NCBI RefSeq assembly: GCF_002222055.1
Contig: NZ_MUGS01000021.1
Coordinates: forward strand, 124,001-188,000
DNA from: Flavobacterium araucananum
GTDB lineage: Bacteria; Bacteroidota; Bacteroidia; Flavobacteriales; Flavobacteriaceae
DNA: 64,000 nt
Direction of reading: 5' to 3'
The notes under the pieces are model-generated. The model was not told the DNA's origin. It saw only the letters and a program-made list of their open reading frames with translations, and searched no databases. Numbering within the stretch: the first letter of the stretch is position 1; each line of letters starts with the position of its first letter. The translations under genes were made by a program, and so were the position numbers. Shown here in pieces: positions 25,976 to 33,898 of the stretch.

Positions 25976-27613
25976 ATGTACCCTTATTTCAAAAAGAAAT
26001 TCATTATACCAGCTGTCGCGGCAGGATTTTTATTTATTGGAACCAGTTTCAAAGACGATTTTTTTGAGATTGCGAAACAAATCGAAATCTTTACTACGTT
26101 GTTTAAAGCTGTTAATACCAATTATGTCGACGAAACGAATCCGGGCGATTTGATGGATAAAGCCATAAAAAGTATGCTGGCAAGTTTAGATCCGTATACG
26201 GTTTATTTTAACGAGCAGGATGTTGTCAATTTTAGAATCAATAATACCGGAGAATATACCGGAATTGGTGCTTTGATCTCCCGAAAAAAAGATCGCTTAA
26301 TCGTTCGTGAGCCTTACAAAAATTATCCGGCAGATAAAGCGGGACTAAAAGCGGGTGACGAAATTATTCAGATTGGCGATGTTATGATTGCTGATTTTAA
26401 GGATGATGCTTCGCAATTGCTAAAAGGAACTAAAAACACCAAGATCCTGATTAAGTACCTTCGTCAGGGAAAAACTTTTACTACAGAGTTAGTTTTGAAT
26501 GAGGTGGATATTAAATCGGTTCCGTATTACGGCAAAATCGATGATAAAACGGGGTATATTGTTTTGGCTCATTTTAGCCGAAAAGCATCTAATGAAGTAA
26601 AAGAGGCACTTGAAAAACTAAAAGCAGATGGCGCTACTCAAATTGTGCTGGATTTAAGAGGGAATCCGGGTGGTTTGCTAAACGAAGCGATTGATATTTG
26701 TAATTTATTTGTTCCTAAAAATGAGGTTATTGTAACTACAAAATCAAGAATCGAGAAACATAACAATACCTATAAAACAACTAAAGATCCTGTAGATACC
26801 GAAATTCCGTTGGCTATTTTGGTAAACGGCCGAAGTGCGTCTGCCTCTGAAATTGTTTCGGGTGCTTTGCAGGATTTAGATCGTGCCGTAATTTTAGGAA
26901 GCCGCAGTTTTGGTAAAGGTTTGGTACAACGTTCTGTTGATCTAACTTACGGAACACAACTAAAAGTAACTATCTCGCGCTATTATACCCCTTCTGGTCG
27001 TTGTATTCAGGCTTTGGATTATGCACATAAGGACAAAAATGGTGTGGCTCAAAAAACAGATGCTAAAAACTTCAACGCTTTTAAAACCAGAAAAGGAAGA
27101 ACGGTTTATGATGGTGGCGGGGTTTTGCCGGACATCGAACTAGACGAAGCCAAGATGAGCCCGATTACAAGTGCATTATTAAAAAATGACGGGATTTTTG
27201 ATTACGCTACTACCTATTACTATAAGAATCCAAACCTGGGTGATAAAATACCAACGGTTTCTGATGCTGATTACACGAGTTTTAAACAATACCTGAAGGC
27301 AAACAAAATTAGTTTTGATACGGAAACTGAAGTGGCTTTAAAAAACACTTTGGCGGCAGCCAAAAACGAAAAAATCGACGAAACGATTGCTCCGGAATAC
27401 CAACAATTACTAGCGGCTCTTGAAAGAAGCGAAACTACGTTGCTGGATAAAAATCAAAAAGAAATTAGAAACCTGATTCAGGAAGAGCTTATCAAAAGAT
27501 ACCAATATCAGGAAGGTTTATACTTGTATTACACCAAAAACAATTCTGAGATTAAGAAAGCAGTAAACGTTTTAAACAACCAAACGGAGTATAAAACGAT
27601 TTTGAAAATGTAA
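25976..27613 (+). CDS. C-terminal processing peptidase (S41, PDZ domain)
   Basis: This is a 545-residue exported serine protease of the CtpA/Prc type. An N-terminal membrane/signal segment (10-23), a PDZ domain (about 88-175, TGEYTGIGALISRKKDRLIV) and the S41 catalytic core (about 190-355) are visible. The catalytic Ser289 lies in NGRSASASEI and the general base Lys314 in SFGKG. It cleaves proteins at or near the C-terminus in the periplasm. The C-terminal 120 residues are an extra helical domain common in Bacteroidota members. It follows the DUF4349 lipoprotein with a 2-nt gap and ends at a strong terminator. Confidence 0.94.
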   Translation: MYPYFKKKFIIPAVAAGFLFIGTSFKDDFFEIAKQIEIFTTLFKAVNTNYVDETNPGDLMDKAIKSMLASLDPYTVYFNEQDVVNFRINNTGEYTGIGALISRKKDRLIVREPYKNYPADKAGLKAGDEIIQIGDVMIADFKDDASQLLKGTKNTKILIKYLRQGKTFTTELVLNEVDIKSVPYYGKIDDKTGYIVLAHFSRKASNEVKEALEKLKADGATQIVLDLRGNPGGLLNEAIDICNLFVPKNEVIVTTKSRIEKHNNTYKTTKDPVDTEIPLAILVNGRSASASEIVSGALQDLDRAVILGSRSFGKGLVQRSVDLTYGTQLKVTISRYYTPSGRCIQALDYAHKDKNGVAQKTDAKNFNAFKTRKGRTVYDGGGVLPDIELDEAKMSPITSALLKNDGIFDYATTYYYKNPNLGDKIPTVSDADYTSFKQYLKANKISFDTETEVALKNTLAAAKNEKIDETIAPEYQQLLAALERSETTLLDKNQKEIRNLIQEELIKRYQYQEGLYLYYTKNNSEIKKAVNVLNNQTEYKTILKM

Positions 27614-27634
27614 ATTTGAAAAACATCATAAATA

Positions 27635-27677
27635 TAAAAGTCTTTATTAACGGTTATCGTTAATAAAGACTTTTTTT
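27635..27677. terminator. Bidirectional intrinsic terminator
   Basis: A 17-bp perfect inverted repeat (AAAAGTCTTTATTAACG at 27635-27651 and its complement at 27657-27673) with a GTTAT loop and a T run separates the protease gene from the convergent RiPP-type operon. Confidence 0.85.
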
Positions 27678-27738
27678 TATTCTGTAACTATTTGAACCTG
27701 ATAACTGAGTCGACTTTTTGATTACAAAGGTTTAAATC

Positions 27739-28752
27739 TTATTTTGAAAGCAACCATTTTAATACGTCCTGAAAGACTTCGTCCCAATGATAAGAATCTT
27801 CTAAAGGAACAGCATTAACATCAAATTCTTTCTTTTCAAAATTATGACCGTAATTGGGGTAAGCTTTAAGGTTTATATTGTTATTTGGTAATAAAAAAGG
27901 GATCAAATCATTATGTATCGATCCTATATCATCTGTACCATAAACTATCAATATCGGGTTTTTAAACTTTCGAAGGCTTTCATAACTTAAATTCTCATTA
28001 TAACTTAACCAATTATTAAATTCTATTTTATCTTTATATTTTATTCTTGTTACTGGTATATTTTTATAATCACCTATTAACTCATTAATTTCTAATTGAT
28101 TGCTGTTATCTTTTTTATTTGCAAAGGATTTAATTCTCTCTTCTATTATACTTGATGAGATTCTGTTAAAAGGATCGGCAGACATACAAACTAGTTTTGC
28201 AATTTTTGTATTGTCTTCAGCTAATTTCGAAATAACTCTATAACCCTCAGAATGACCAATAATAAATATTGAATCTTTCTTAAACATTTTATCTTTGGAC
28301 AAATGGTTTAAAACTGACTTTATCTGACTAACTCTATAATACAAGTTATCATTTTTAATGTATTCTTTTGGAATCTCTCCTTTTTCATTAACATAACCTT
28401 GTGTATCTCTATCGTAAGTTCCAATTAACGGAATTCCTTTTCGTGCAATAATAACAAAATTGAACTTGTCTGTATACTCTTTAATACTAAATGGAATTAT
28501 GGAGTTCGTATATTTCTGGTCGTAAAAAACTAAAGGCAAAGGTTTCGATCCTTGCGCGAATATAATAGTTGGTTTTGCATTCCGGGACTTACTAATTGAT
28601 GTTAAGAATACAATTGTATCGTTCTTAGATTTTAAAATTGTTTTGGTAAAACCCGCTTTTTTAATATAAAGATCAACTTCATTTTGCGCATTTGTTACTA
28701 TACAGCAAAAAAAACTTATGAAAAATAATATCCCGATTTTAGTCATTTTCAT
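27739..28752 (-). CDS. Exported alpha/beta hydrolase of a RiPP-type operon
   Basis: This encodes 337 residues with a signal peptide (1-23, FCCIVTNAQ). The alpha/beta-hydrolase triad is visible: nucleophile Ser168 in GHSEG, an Asp in YGTDD (274/275) and His303 in YGHNF. The fold is close to serine hydrolases that act as esterases or dipeptidyl-type peptidases. The start codon overlaps the stop of the radical SAM gene (ATGA, 28749-28752), so the two are translationally coupled. In this setting it may cleave the leader from, or trim, an exported modified peptide; that is inference. It is the last gene of the operon and lies in AT-rich DNA. Confidence 0.88.
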   Translation of the reverse strand: MKMTKIGILFFISFFCCIVTNAQNEVDLYIKKAGFTKTILKSKNDTIVFLTSISKSRNAKPTIIFAQGSKPLPLVFYDQKYTNSIIPFSIKEYTDKFNFVIIARKGIPLIGTYDRDTQGYVNEKGEIPKEYIKNDNLYYRVSQIKSVLNHLSKDKMFKKDSIFIIGHSEGYRVISKLAEDNTKIAKLVCMSADPFNRISSSIIEERIKSFANKKDNSNQLEINELIGDYKNIPVTRIKYKDKIEFNNWLSYNENLSYESLRKFKNPILIVYGTDDIGSIHNDLIPFLLPNNNINLKAYPNYGHNFEKKEFDVNAVPLEDSYHWDEVFQDVLKWLLSK

Positions 28753-29933
28753 TTTGAATTTGGAAAGGAGTTAATTACATCATTAAAATTAAGATATTCT
28801 ATTTCTGAATATTGTATTGCATCTATTGACATATCATTTAATATTTCGTTTTGTATATGACATATAAGTTCAATTATTTCTCTGCAATAAATAGAGGGGT
28901 TATCAAATAAATTAATTTTTGAAAAACGATGACCCAAATAACCTCCACCACAAACAGGTTCTATAGGGCAATTTTGACAAGTATTGCATAAATCATCATG
29001 GCTCTTATAATACATTCTGGCGAGATTTGATTCTTTGTATATTACGTTTAAGTCATCTTTTAATACATTAAAAACAGTATCTGTAAATCCATTTCCACAT
29101 ATTTTTAAAGTATCGACGGTTTCAATACTCCCATCACTTTGAACAACTAAGGTTTGATTTATGCTATTACCAAAATTTTCGGTACCTCTGGACTTTCCAA
29201 AAATCAGTGCTATCAAATCTGTTAATGGTCTTACATTAGGTTTAATCTGATCTGTGTCAGCGTACCATAGATTAAACATTTCAATAAGCCATTTACCCAC
29301 TTTTGGAACATCTTCTTGTGATGATTTGATATAATTAAAATCTTGAAATAAAAAATGAACGGAATTCACACCTAGTTTTTTAAAATGAGTATAAACTTCA
29401 CTTGCTTTTTGTGTAGTATCAATTACACAAAGACAATTTGCCATTTCATCCCCATATATCTTTTTTACAATTTTGAACCCTCTAACAATATCATCATAAG
29501 ATCCTTTTCCGTTATGATATATTCTATTAGTATTGTTTGAGCTCGGTGAACCATCTATACTTATCCCAACCTGAATATTTAATTCTTTCAAAACGGTTAC
29601 CCATTCGTCGGTTAGTAAAGTACCATTAGACTGCATTGAATATTCGATAAGAATATTATTCGGAATAATTTTTTTTTGAGTATTAACAAAATCCCGATAA
29701 AAATCTATACCCGCTAGAAGAGGTTCTCCACCATGAAAAATTATAAAAAATTCATTCAGGTTATTATCAATGCAATTATCTTTAATTTTATAAAGCATTG
29801 CTTCTATAACTTCCTGACTCATAAATTTTGGCTGCTTTCTATAGCTATCGTCACCCATATTATATACATAACAATAGGTACAATTTAAATTGCAAAGACT
29901 TGCTACTTTAATTACTAAGTTTGAAGTATACAT
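28749..29933 (-). CDS. Radical SAM/SPASM peptide maturase
   Basis: This encodes 394 residues from the ATG at 29931-29933. A longer frame to 29972 would run through a hairpin, so I prefer the shorter one. The radical SAM cluster is CNLNCTYC (Cys14, Cys18, Cys21), followed by GGEPLL (68-73). The C-terminal SPASM region carries auxiliary-cluster cysteines at 279, 316, 319, 322, 328 and 350, with CGGGYLGHRFS as the distinctive block. That layout is shared with anaerobic sulfatase-type maturases and with peptide-modifying enzymes of the FxsB/GrrM/XyeB kind that form side-chain crosslinks. The 55-aa GG precursor lies just upstream and an exported hydrolase overlaps its end. The chemistry is not known. 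Confidence 0.93.
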   Translation of the reverse strand: MYTSNLVIKVASLCNLNCTYCYVYNMGDDSYRKQPKFMSQEVIEAMLYKIKDNCIDNNLNEFFIIFHGGEPLLAGIDFYRDFVNTQKKIIPNNILIEYSMQSNGTLLTDEWVTVLKELNIQVGISIDGSPSSNNTNRIYHNGKGSYDDIVRGFKIVKKIYGDEMANCLCVIDTTQKASEVYTHFKKLGVNSVHFLFQDFNYIKSSQEDVPKVGKWLIEMFNLWYADTDQIKPNVRPLTDLIALIFGKSRGTENFGNSINQTLVVQSDGSIETVDTLKICGNGFTDTVFNVLKDDLNVIYKESNLARMYYKSHDDLCNTCQNCPIEPVCGGGYLGHRFSKINLFDNPSIYCREIIELICHIQNEILNDMSIDAIQYSEIEYLNFNDVINSFPNSK

Positions 29934-29954
29934 TTTATTTAAACTACTAAAAGT

Positions 29955-29970
29955 GGGCGATAAATCGCCC
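29955..29970 (-). terminator. Hairpin between precursor and maturase genes
   Basis: A perfect 7-bp inverted repeat, GGGCGAT/ATCGCCC with a 2-nt centre, is followed on the minus strand by ACTTTTAG. It starts 22 nt after the precursor stop and ends 22 nt before the maturase ATG. Read-through control that makes more precursor than enzyme is likely. Confidence 0.6.
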
Positions 29971-29991
29971 ATAAAAATTATTCAAAATTTA

Positions 29992-30159
29992 CTATTTCCT
30001 TACATATGTACTTTCTGCGTGAGTCCTATCCTTAGTAGGATCTCTCATTAGTAAGTCCCCACCGGTAATTTTTTTCATTTGCGTTTTTTCCAATACAATC
30101 GAAGCATCAATCTCTTTTTCCTCTTTATTAAAGAAGAATTTTTTCTTTTCTGTTTTCAT
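29992..30159 (-). CDS. RiPP-type precursor peptide with double-glycine leader
   Basis: This encodes 55 residues: ATG at 30157-30159, TAG at 29992-29994. The leader MKTEKKKFFFNKEEKEIDAS... is charged and ends in MKKITGG (28-34), the GG-type leader end typical of natural-product precursors of Bacteroidota. The core is the last 21 residues, from DLLMRDPTKD to TYVRK. It has no cysteine, so thioether rings are ruled out; His47, Tyr52, Lys43 and Thr/Ser are the likely targets. A radical SAM/SPASM enzyme and a hydrolase follow on the same strand. It is too short to stand out by length, but context, leader and codon use support it. Confidence 0.82.
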   Translation of the reverse strand: MKTEKKKFFFNKEEKEIDASIVLEKTQMKKITGGDLLMRDPTKDRTHAESTYVRK

Positions 30160-30269
30160 AATTTAAAATTTAATAATTAAACATACTTTCCAAATCTTAC
30201 ACCCTTATATTAACAACTAACTATGTCGACCCAGCCATAACTATCAAAATAAAAAGTAAGATATTTCAT

Positions 30270-30329
30270 CAAACATACAATACAAACAGAACTATCCTTA
30301 TGCGTATTTATGCAAATTTTAGCGCATAA
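30270..30329. promoter_or_regulatory. Divergent regulatory region: -7 box and inverted repeat
   Basis: The 302-bp gap between the precursor gene and the XRE gene holds a minus-strand TATGTTTG (30270-30277), a -7 match 110 nt before the precursor ATG. An inverted repeat, TTATGCG (30298-30304) with CGCATAA (30323-30329), lies just upstream of it and could be the operator of the divergent XRE protein. A TTG (30412-30414) with TAACATTG (30435-30442), 20 bp apart, is a possible XRE promoter. No other gene is visible in the gap. Confidence 0.4.
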
Positions 30330-30461
30330 TTTTCTCTTCTATAAATCACAAAATTCCAGATAGAAAAATCTATGAAACAATATGCTTAAAATAATAGCGT
30401 AGGTTTTTTAATTGCTTTAGTTGTATAATTTAAGTAACATTGTAAGAAAATAAACCTAATT

Positions 30462-30785
30462 ATGAATAAAATTAAACTTATACAAACAAGATTGGCAAGA
30501 GGATTGTCTCAGGAGGAATTGGCAGATTTAATCGGTATGTCTCAATCCAATTATAGCAGAAGAGAAAGTGGTCGCAAAAACATTTCCGATATCGAGTGGA
30601 ATAGAATTGCCAAAGAATTAGGGGTAGAAATAGAAACTATTTATGAACCTGATGAAGCGAGCTCAATGCTAAGCAATACAACAAATATGTATCAATTTAA
30701 CATTCCGGATTTTATTATGGAACACATGGAATTATTAAAAAAAGAAAACAAAAAACTAAAGGAGCAATTAAAAAAATTAAAGTAA
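30462..30785 (+). CDS. XRE-family transcriptional regulator
   Basis: This is a 107-residue cytosolic DNA-binding protein. A helix-turn-helix of the Cro/C1 type occupies about 5-60, with LSQEELADLIGMSQSNYSRRE the helix pair and NISDIEWNRIAKELGVEIETIYE completing the five-helix fold. The C-terminus (80-107) is a Lys/Glu-rich helix likely to dimerise. It is divergent from the RiPP-type operon across a gap with an inverted repeat, so it could control it, and is followed 43 nt later by a flippase. Regulation of either side is inferred from position only. Confidence 0.9.
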   Translation: MNKIKLIQTRLARGLSQEELADLIGMSQSNYSRRESGRKNISDIEWNRIAKELGVEIETIYEPDEASSMLSNTTNMYQFNIPDFIMEHMELLKKENKKLKEQLKKLK

Positions 30786-30828
30786 TCAAAAATCTATATC
30801 GGTAACAAAAAACAAGTACTATATCTTA

Positions 30829-32307
30829 ATGAGTTTATATAAAAAATTATTCAAACAAACAGCAATTTATGGATTAGCAACAGTTCTTCCTAAAATGTTC
30901 AGTTTTATATTAGTGCCGCTATATACCAATCTCCTTCCTAAAACCTCTTATGGAGAAATAACGGAAATTTTTGCCTATATGATTTTTTTTAATATTATAC
31001 TGTCTTACGGGATGGAGACCGTTTTTTTCAGATTTTTTAATACTGAATCTGATAAAAAAAATGTTATTGAAACAAGCATGGTTTCAATTTTCTGGACTAC
31101 TATATGCTTTTTATTTTCAGCTTTGCTATTTCGAAATACAATCTCTCAAATATTTGAAATCGATGTAGAATATATAACTTTCGCTATTTGGATTCTATCT
31201 TTTGATGCATTGGTAATAATTCCGTTTTCGAAACTTAGGGCTAATCAAAAAGCAAAAAATTACTCTATCATTAAAATAGGAAGTGTTGCTATAAACCTAA
31301 TTTTAAATGTTTTTTTTCTAAAGTACCTCCCGATAATTTCTAGTACGGATCCAAACGGAATTCTAAGCAATTTTTATTTTAATGATTTTCAAATAGGTTA
31401 CATACTATTATCAAATATAATATCTAGTCTCCTTACATTTATAATACTTCTTCCTCACTATTTTAATCTTAATTGGAAATTTGATTTTAATTTATGGAAA
31501 AGAATGATGCGTTATGGATTTCCAATATTAATTGCAGGAATAGCTTTTGCTATCAATGACCAATTTGACAAAATACTACTTGCTAAAATATTACCTAAAA
31601 GTATTGCAGAATCCCAAGTGGGTATTTATGCTGCTTGTTATAAATTAGGGCTTTTTATGGTTTTATATAGAACTGCATATACTCTAGGGATAGAACCTTT
31701 CTTTTTCAGCCATGCATCGAATAAAAATGCACCTCAAACCTACGCATTGATAACTAAATATTTTGTAATCTTTGGTTCTTTCATATTATTAATTGTAATA
31801 GTCTTTGTAGATATTTTAAAAACCTTAATGATACGAGACTCATCTTATTGGGAGGCTATGGGAGTAGTCCCGTTAATAATTCTGGCAAACTTTTTTCTTG
31901 GTATTTATACTAATCTCTCTGTTTGGTATAAGCTTATAAATAAAACATATATAGGAGCTTACATATCAGTTATTGGTGCGATATTAACCTTAATTATAAA
32001 TTTTGCATTAATCCCAACTATGAGTTACTATGGATCTGCAATCGCTACTTTAATCGCTTATGCAAGCATGATGCTTATATCATATTACTTAGGAAACAAA
32101 TATTATCCTATACCATACGATAAGAAAAAAATATTATCTTATTTAAGCATATCTATAGTCTTTTCTATAATTTCATTTTATTGTTTTAGGGAAAATTATT
32201 ATATAGGCACTTCATTACTTATCGTTTATTTGTACATAATATATAGAAATGAAAAAAACATTATCTTTTTAATTTTAAAGATTAGAAAAAACCAGAATCC
32301 ATCATAA
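30829..32307 (+). CDS. Polysaccharide flippase (Wzx-like, MOP superfamily)
   Basis: This encodes 492 residues with about fourteen hydrophobic helices in the pattern of the oligosaccharide-flippase branch of the MOP superfamily: KLFKQTAIYGLATVLPKMFS at the start, then a central soluble loop and FPILIAGIAFAINDQFDKILLAKI in helix seven. Such inner-membrane proteins move lipid-linked sugars to the outer face. No glycosyltransferase or polymerase is near it, so it is an orphan here. It lies in the same AT-rich block as the XRE gene and the RiPP-type operon, and codon use is more AT-biased than in the housekeeping flanks, which suggests acquisition by transfer. Confidence 0.9.
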   Translation: MSLYKKLFKQTAIYGLATVLPKMFSFILVPLYTNLLPKTSYGEITEIFAYMIFFNIILSYGMETVFFRFFNTESDKKNVIETSMVSIFWTTICFLFSALLFRNTISQIFEIDVEYITFAIWILSFDALVIIPFSKLRANQKAKNYSIIKIGSVAINLILNVFFLKYLPIISSTDPNGILSNFYFNDFQIGYILLSNIISSLLTFIILLPHYFNLNWKFDFNLWKRMMRYGFPILIAGIAFAINDQFDKILLAKILPKSIAESQVGIYAACYKLGLFMVLYRTAYTLGIEPFFFSHASNKNAPQTYALITKYFVIFGSFILLIVIVFVDILKTLMIRDSSYWEAMGVVPLIILANFFLGIYTNLSVWYKLINKTYIGAYISVIGAILTLIINFALIPTMSYYGSAIATLIAYASMMLISYYLGNKYYPIPYDKKKILSYLSISIVFSIISFYCFRENYYIGTSLLIVYLYIIYRNEKNIIFLILKIRKNQNPS

Positions 32308-32360
32308 GAACATGCTTAAAACTATATTGCTGTAATTTAATCCTCTGTTTATAATTAAAA

Positions 32361-32807
32361 TTACTCCTTCACCATCTCAATATGCGGAATATCATCTTCC
32401 AGATACATTTCGCTGGTTTGTACAAATCCGTGGCTCTCGTAGAATTTCTTTAAATACAATTGTGCACCAATCGTGATTTTATCTTTGTCGAAACTTGATT
32501 TTATGGCAGTAATAGCTTCACGCATTAAATCATGTCCCCATTTTCTATCGCGGTAATTGGCATCTACTACTACTCTGCCAATCGAAGCATTATCAAAACT
32601 AATTCCGGCATCAAACAAACGGGCATAAGCAACGGTTTTGTCCTCGTACTCTCCAATTAGGTGTAATGCTTGCTTATCTTTTCCGTCAAGGTCCAGATAA
32701 ACGCAATTTTGCTCGAGTACAAAGATCTCGCTTCTTAGTTTGAGCAAATCATATAACTCCTGAACTGTTAATGCCTCAAACGGCTTAATTTTCCATTTTA
32801 ATTCCAT
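32361..32807 (-). CDS. GNAT acetyltransferase, ElaA-like
   Basis: This is a 148-residue cytosolic N-acetyltransferase of the ElaA type. The opening WKIKPFEALTVQELYDLLKLRSEIFVLEQNCVYLDLDGKD is the ElaA signature. The acetyl-CoA-binding region follows with IGRVVVDANYRDRKWGHDLM, where the usual R/Q-x-x-G-x-G/A loop is present in variant form (RDRKWG). The substrate is unknown for the family. The gene is convergent with the flippase and 76 nt from the DUF4837 gene behind it; no strong terminator separates the convergent pair. Confidence 0.92.
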   Translation of the reverse strand: MELKWKIKPFEALTVQELYDLLKLRSEIFVLEQNCVYLDLDGKDKQALHLIGEYEDKTVAYARLFDAGISFDNASIGRVVVDANYRDRKWGHDLMREAITAIKSSFDKDKITIGAQLYLKKFYESHGFVQTSEMYLEDDIPHIEMVKE

Positions 32808-32883
32808 CCTGGTATATTTCTTTATTCTTAATTTTACTTTTTACTCGGAGTATAACTTCTAATGCAAAGGTTATTGTTGTTCT

Positions 32884-33852
32884 TTATCGCTTATCGATTT
32901 TAACTGATTTTATAATGGCTTCTAAATCTAACATCAAATCTCTTTCCTGATTGGAGGGCGAATAACAAAATCCTTCGATAACGAGAATACGGTTGTATGT
33001 TTGGTCTACAATTGCATAATTGATAAAAGGTCCTGCCATAAAATCATTTCTGAGTTCCCAGTTTCCTTTGGTTTCAAATGCTTTTTTTCCGTCTAAAGTA
33101 ATTGTCGAAAAATAAGGGGCATAAGCTTCTCCCGTAATCATTTTTGTATTGGGTTCACGACCTTTGATGTAACTGCCTACAGAATCACGCATTTTTATAA
33201 TGTTGTTTACTACATCTGAGCTTTTTTCGAAACCATGAATGGGGATTTGATAAATAAGCAAACTAGTATTGCCGCTTATAATATCTTTTTTTAGCCAGAT
33301 AAAATTCTTTTTGTGTAACATGTATTCATATCCTGTTGGAATTTGCAGGTCGATATGAAATTTGTTTTTTATAACGGCAGGATTCAGTAATGATTTGCTG
33401 TTGTCTTGCTGAATTTTCTGAATTTCGGCATCGCGAATCATCTTGATGATTTGCGTAGAATTCATCTCGATACTACAAATAATATCATCGACAGATTTTC
33501 CGTAAATACGAAATGTATTGTGAGGCAAAGCTTTGCTATGGGTGATTTCGAATCTGTCTGTAGTTGCCTTTTTGACTATAATTATGCTACGGCTGTCGGT
33601 AACGAAGCCTTCGAGCAATCTTGCGGGATATTGATTGATGGTAAATAACGGTTCTTCTTGGGTGAGGCCCAAAACTGGCAAAGCAAATTTATTTCGAATA
33701 CTATCGCCTACTTCTCCATACCACAACTGATCGTCTATAATAATCGAGATCGAATTGGTTTTACCGGATACGGGTTGTTGTTGCTTTTCGTTTTTTAAGC
33801 ACGAAATCAACAAAAACGGAATTAGTAACAATAAAAAATGGGTTTTATTCAT
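32884..33852 (-). CDS. DUF4837-family lipoprotein
   Basis: This encodes 322 residues with a lipoprotein signal (FLLISC, lipidation near Cys18). The mature part matches the DUF4837 family found across Bacteroidota, with the GEVGDSIRNKFA, IWLKKDIISGNTSLLIYQ and RGNWEL-type (TKGNWELRNDFMAGPFINYAI) blocks. No function is known. It follows the LysM transglycosylase gene by 46 nt on the same strand, so the two probably form one transcript and may act on the cell wall or envelope. Confidence 0.88.
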   Translation of the reverse strand: MNKTHFLLLLIPFLLISCLKNEKQQQPVSGKTNSISIIIDDQLWYGEVGDSIRNKFALPVLGLTQEEPLFTINQYPARLLEGFVTDSRSIIIVKKATTDRFEITHSKALPHNTFRIYGKSVDDIICSIEMNSTQIIKMIRDAEIQKIQQDNSKSLLNPAVIKNKFHIDLQIPTGYEYMLHKKNFIWLKKDIISGNTSLLIYQIPIHGFEKSSDVVNNIIKMRDSVGSYIKGREPNTKMITGEAYAPYFSTITLDGKKAFETKGNWELRNDFMAGPFINYAIVDQTYNRILVIEGFCYSPSNQERDLMLDLEAIIKSVKIDKR

Positions 33853-33898
33853 TTTTTTAATTTATGAAATAAAACCCAAATTTATATAAGATTTTTTA

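Noticed and set aside
29934..29972. Longer start for the radical SAM gene
   Set aside because: The extra 13 codons run through a hairpin and precede the usual N-terminus; possible but less likely.
30462..32307. XRE gene plus flippase as a defence or toxin-antitoxin module
   Set aside because: The second protein is a clear 14-helix flippase without toxin or nuclease features.
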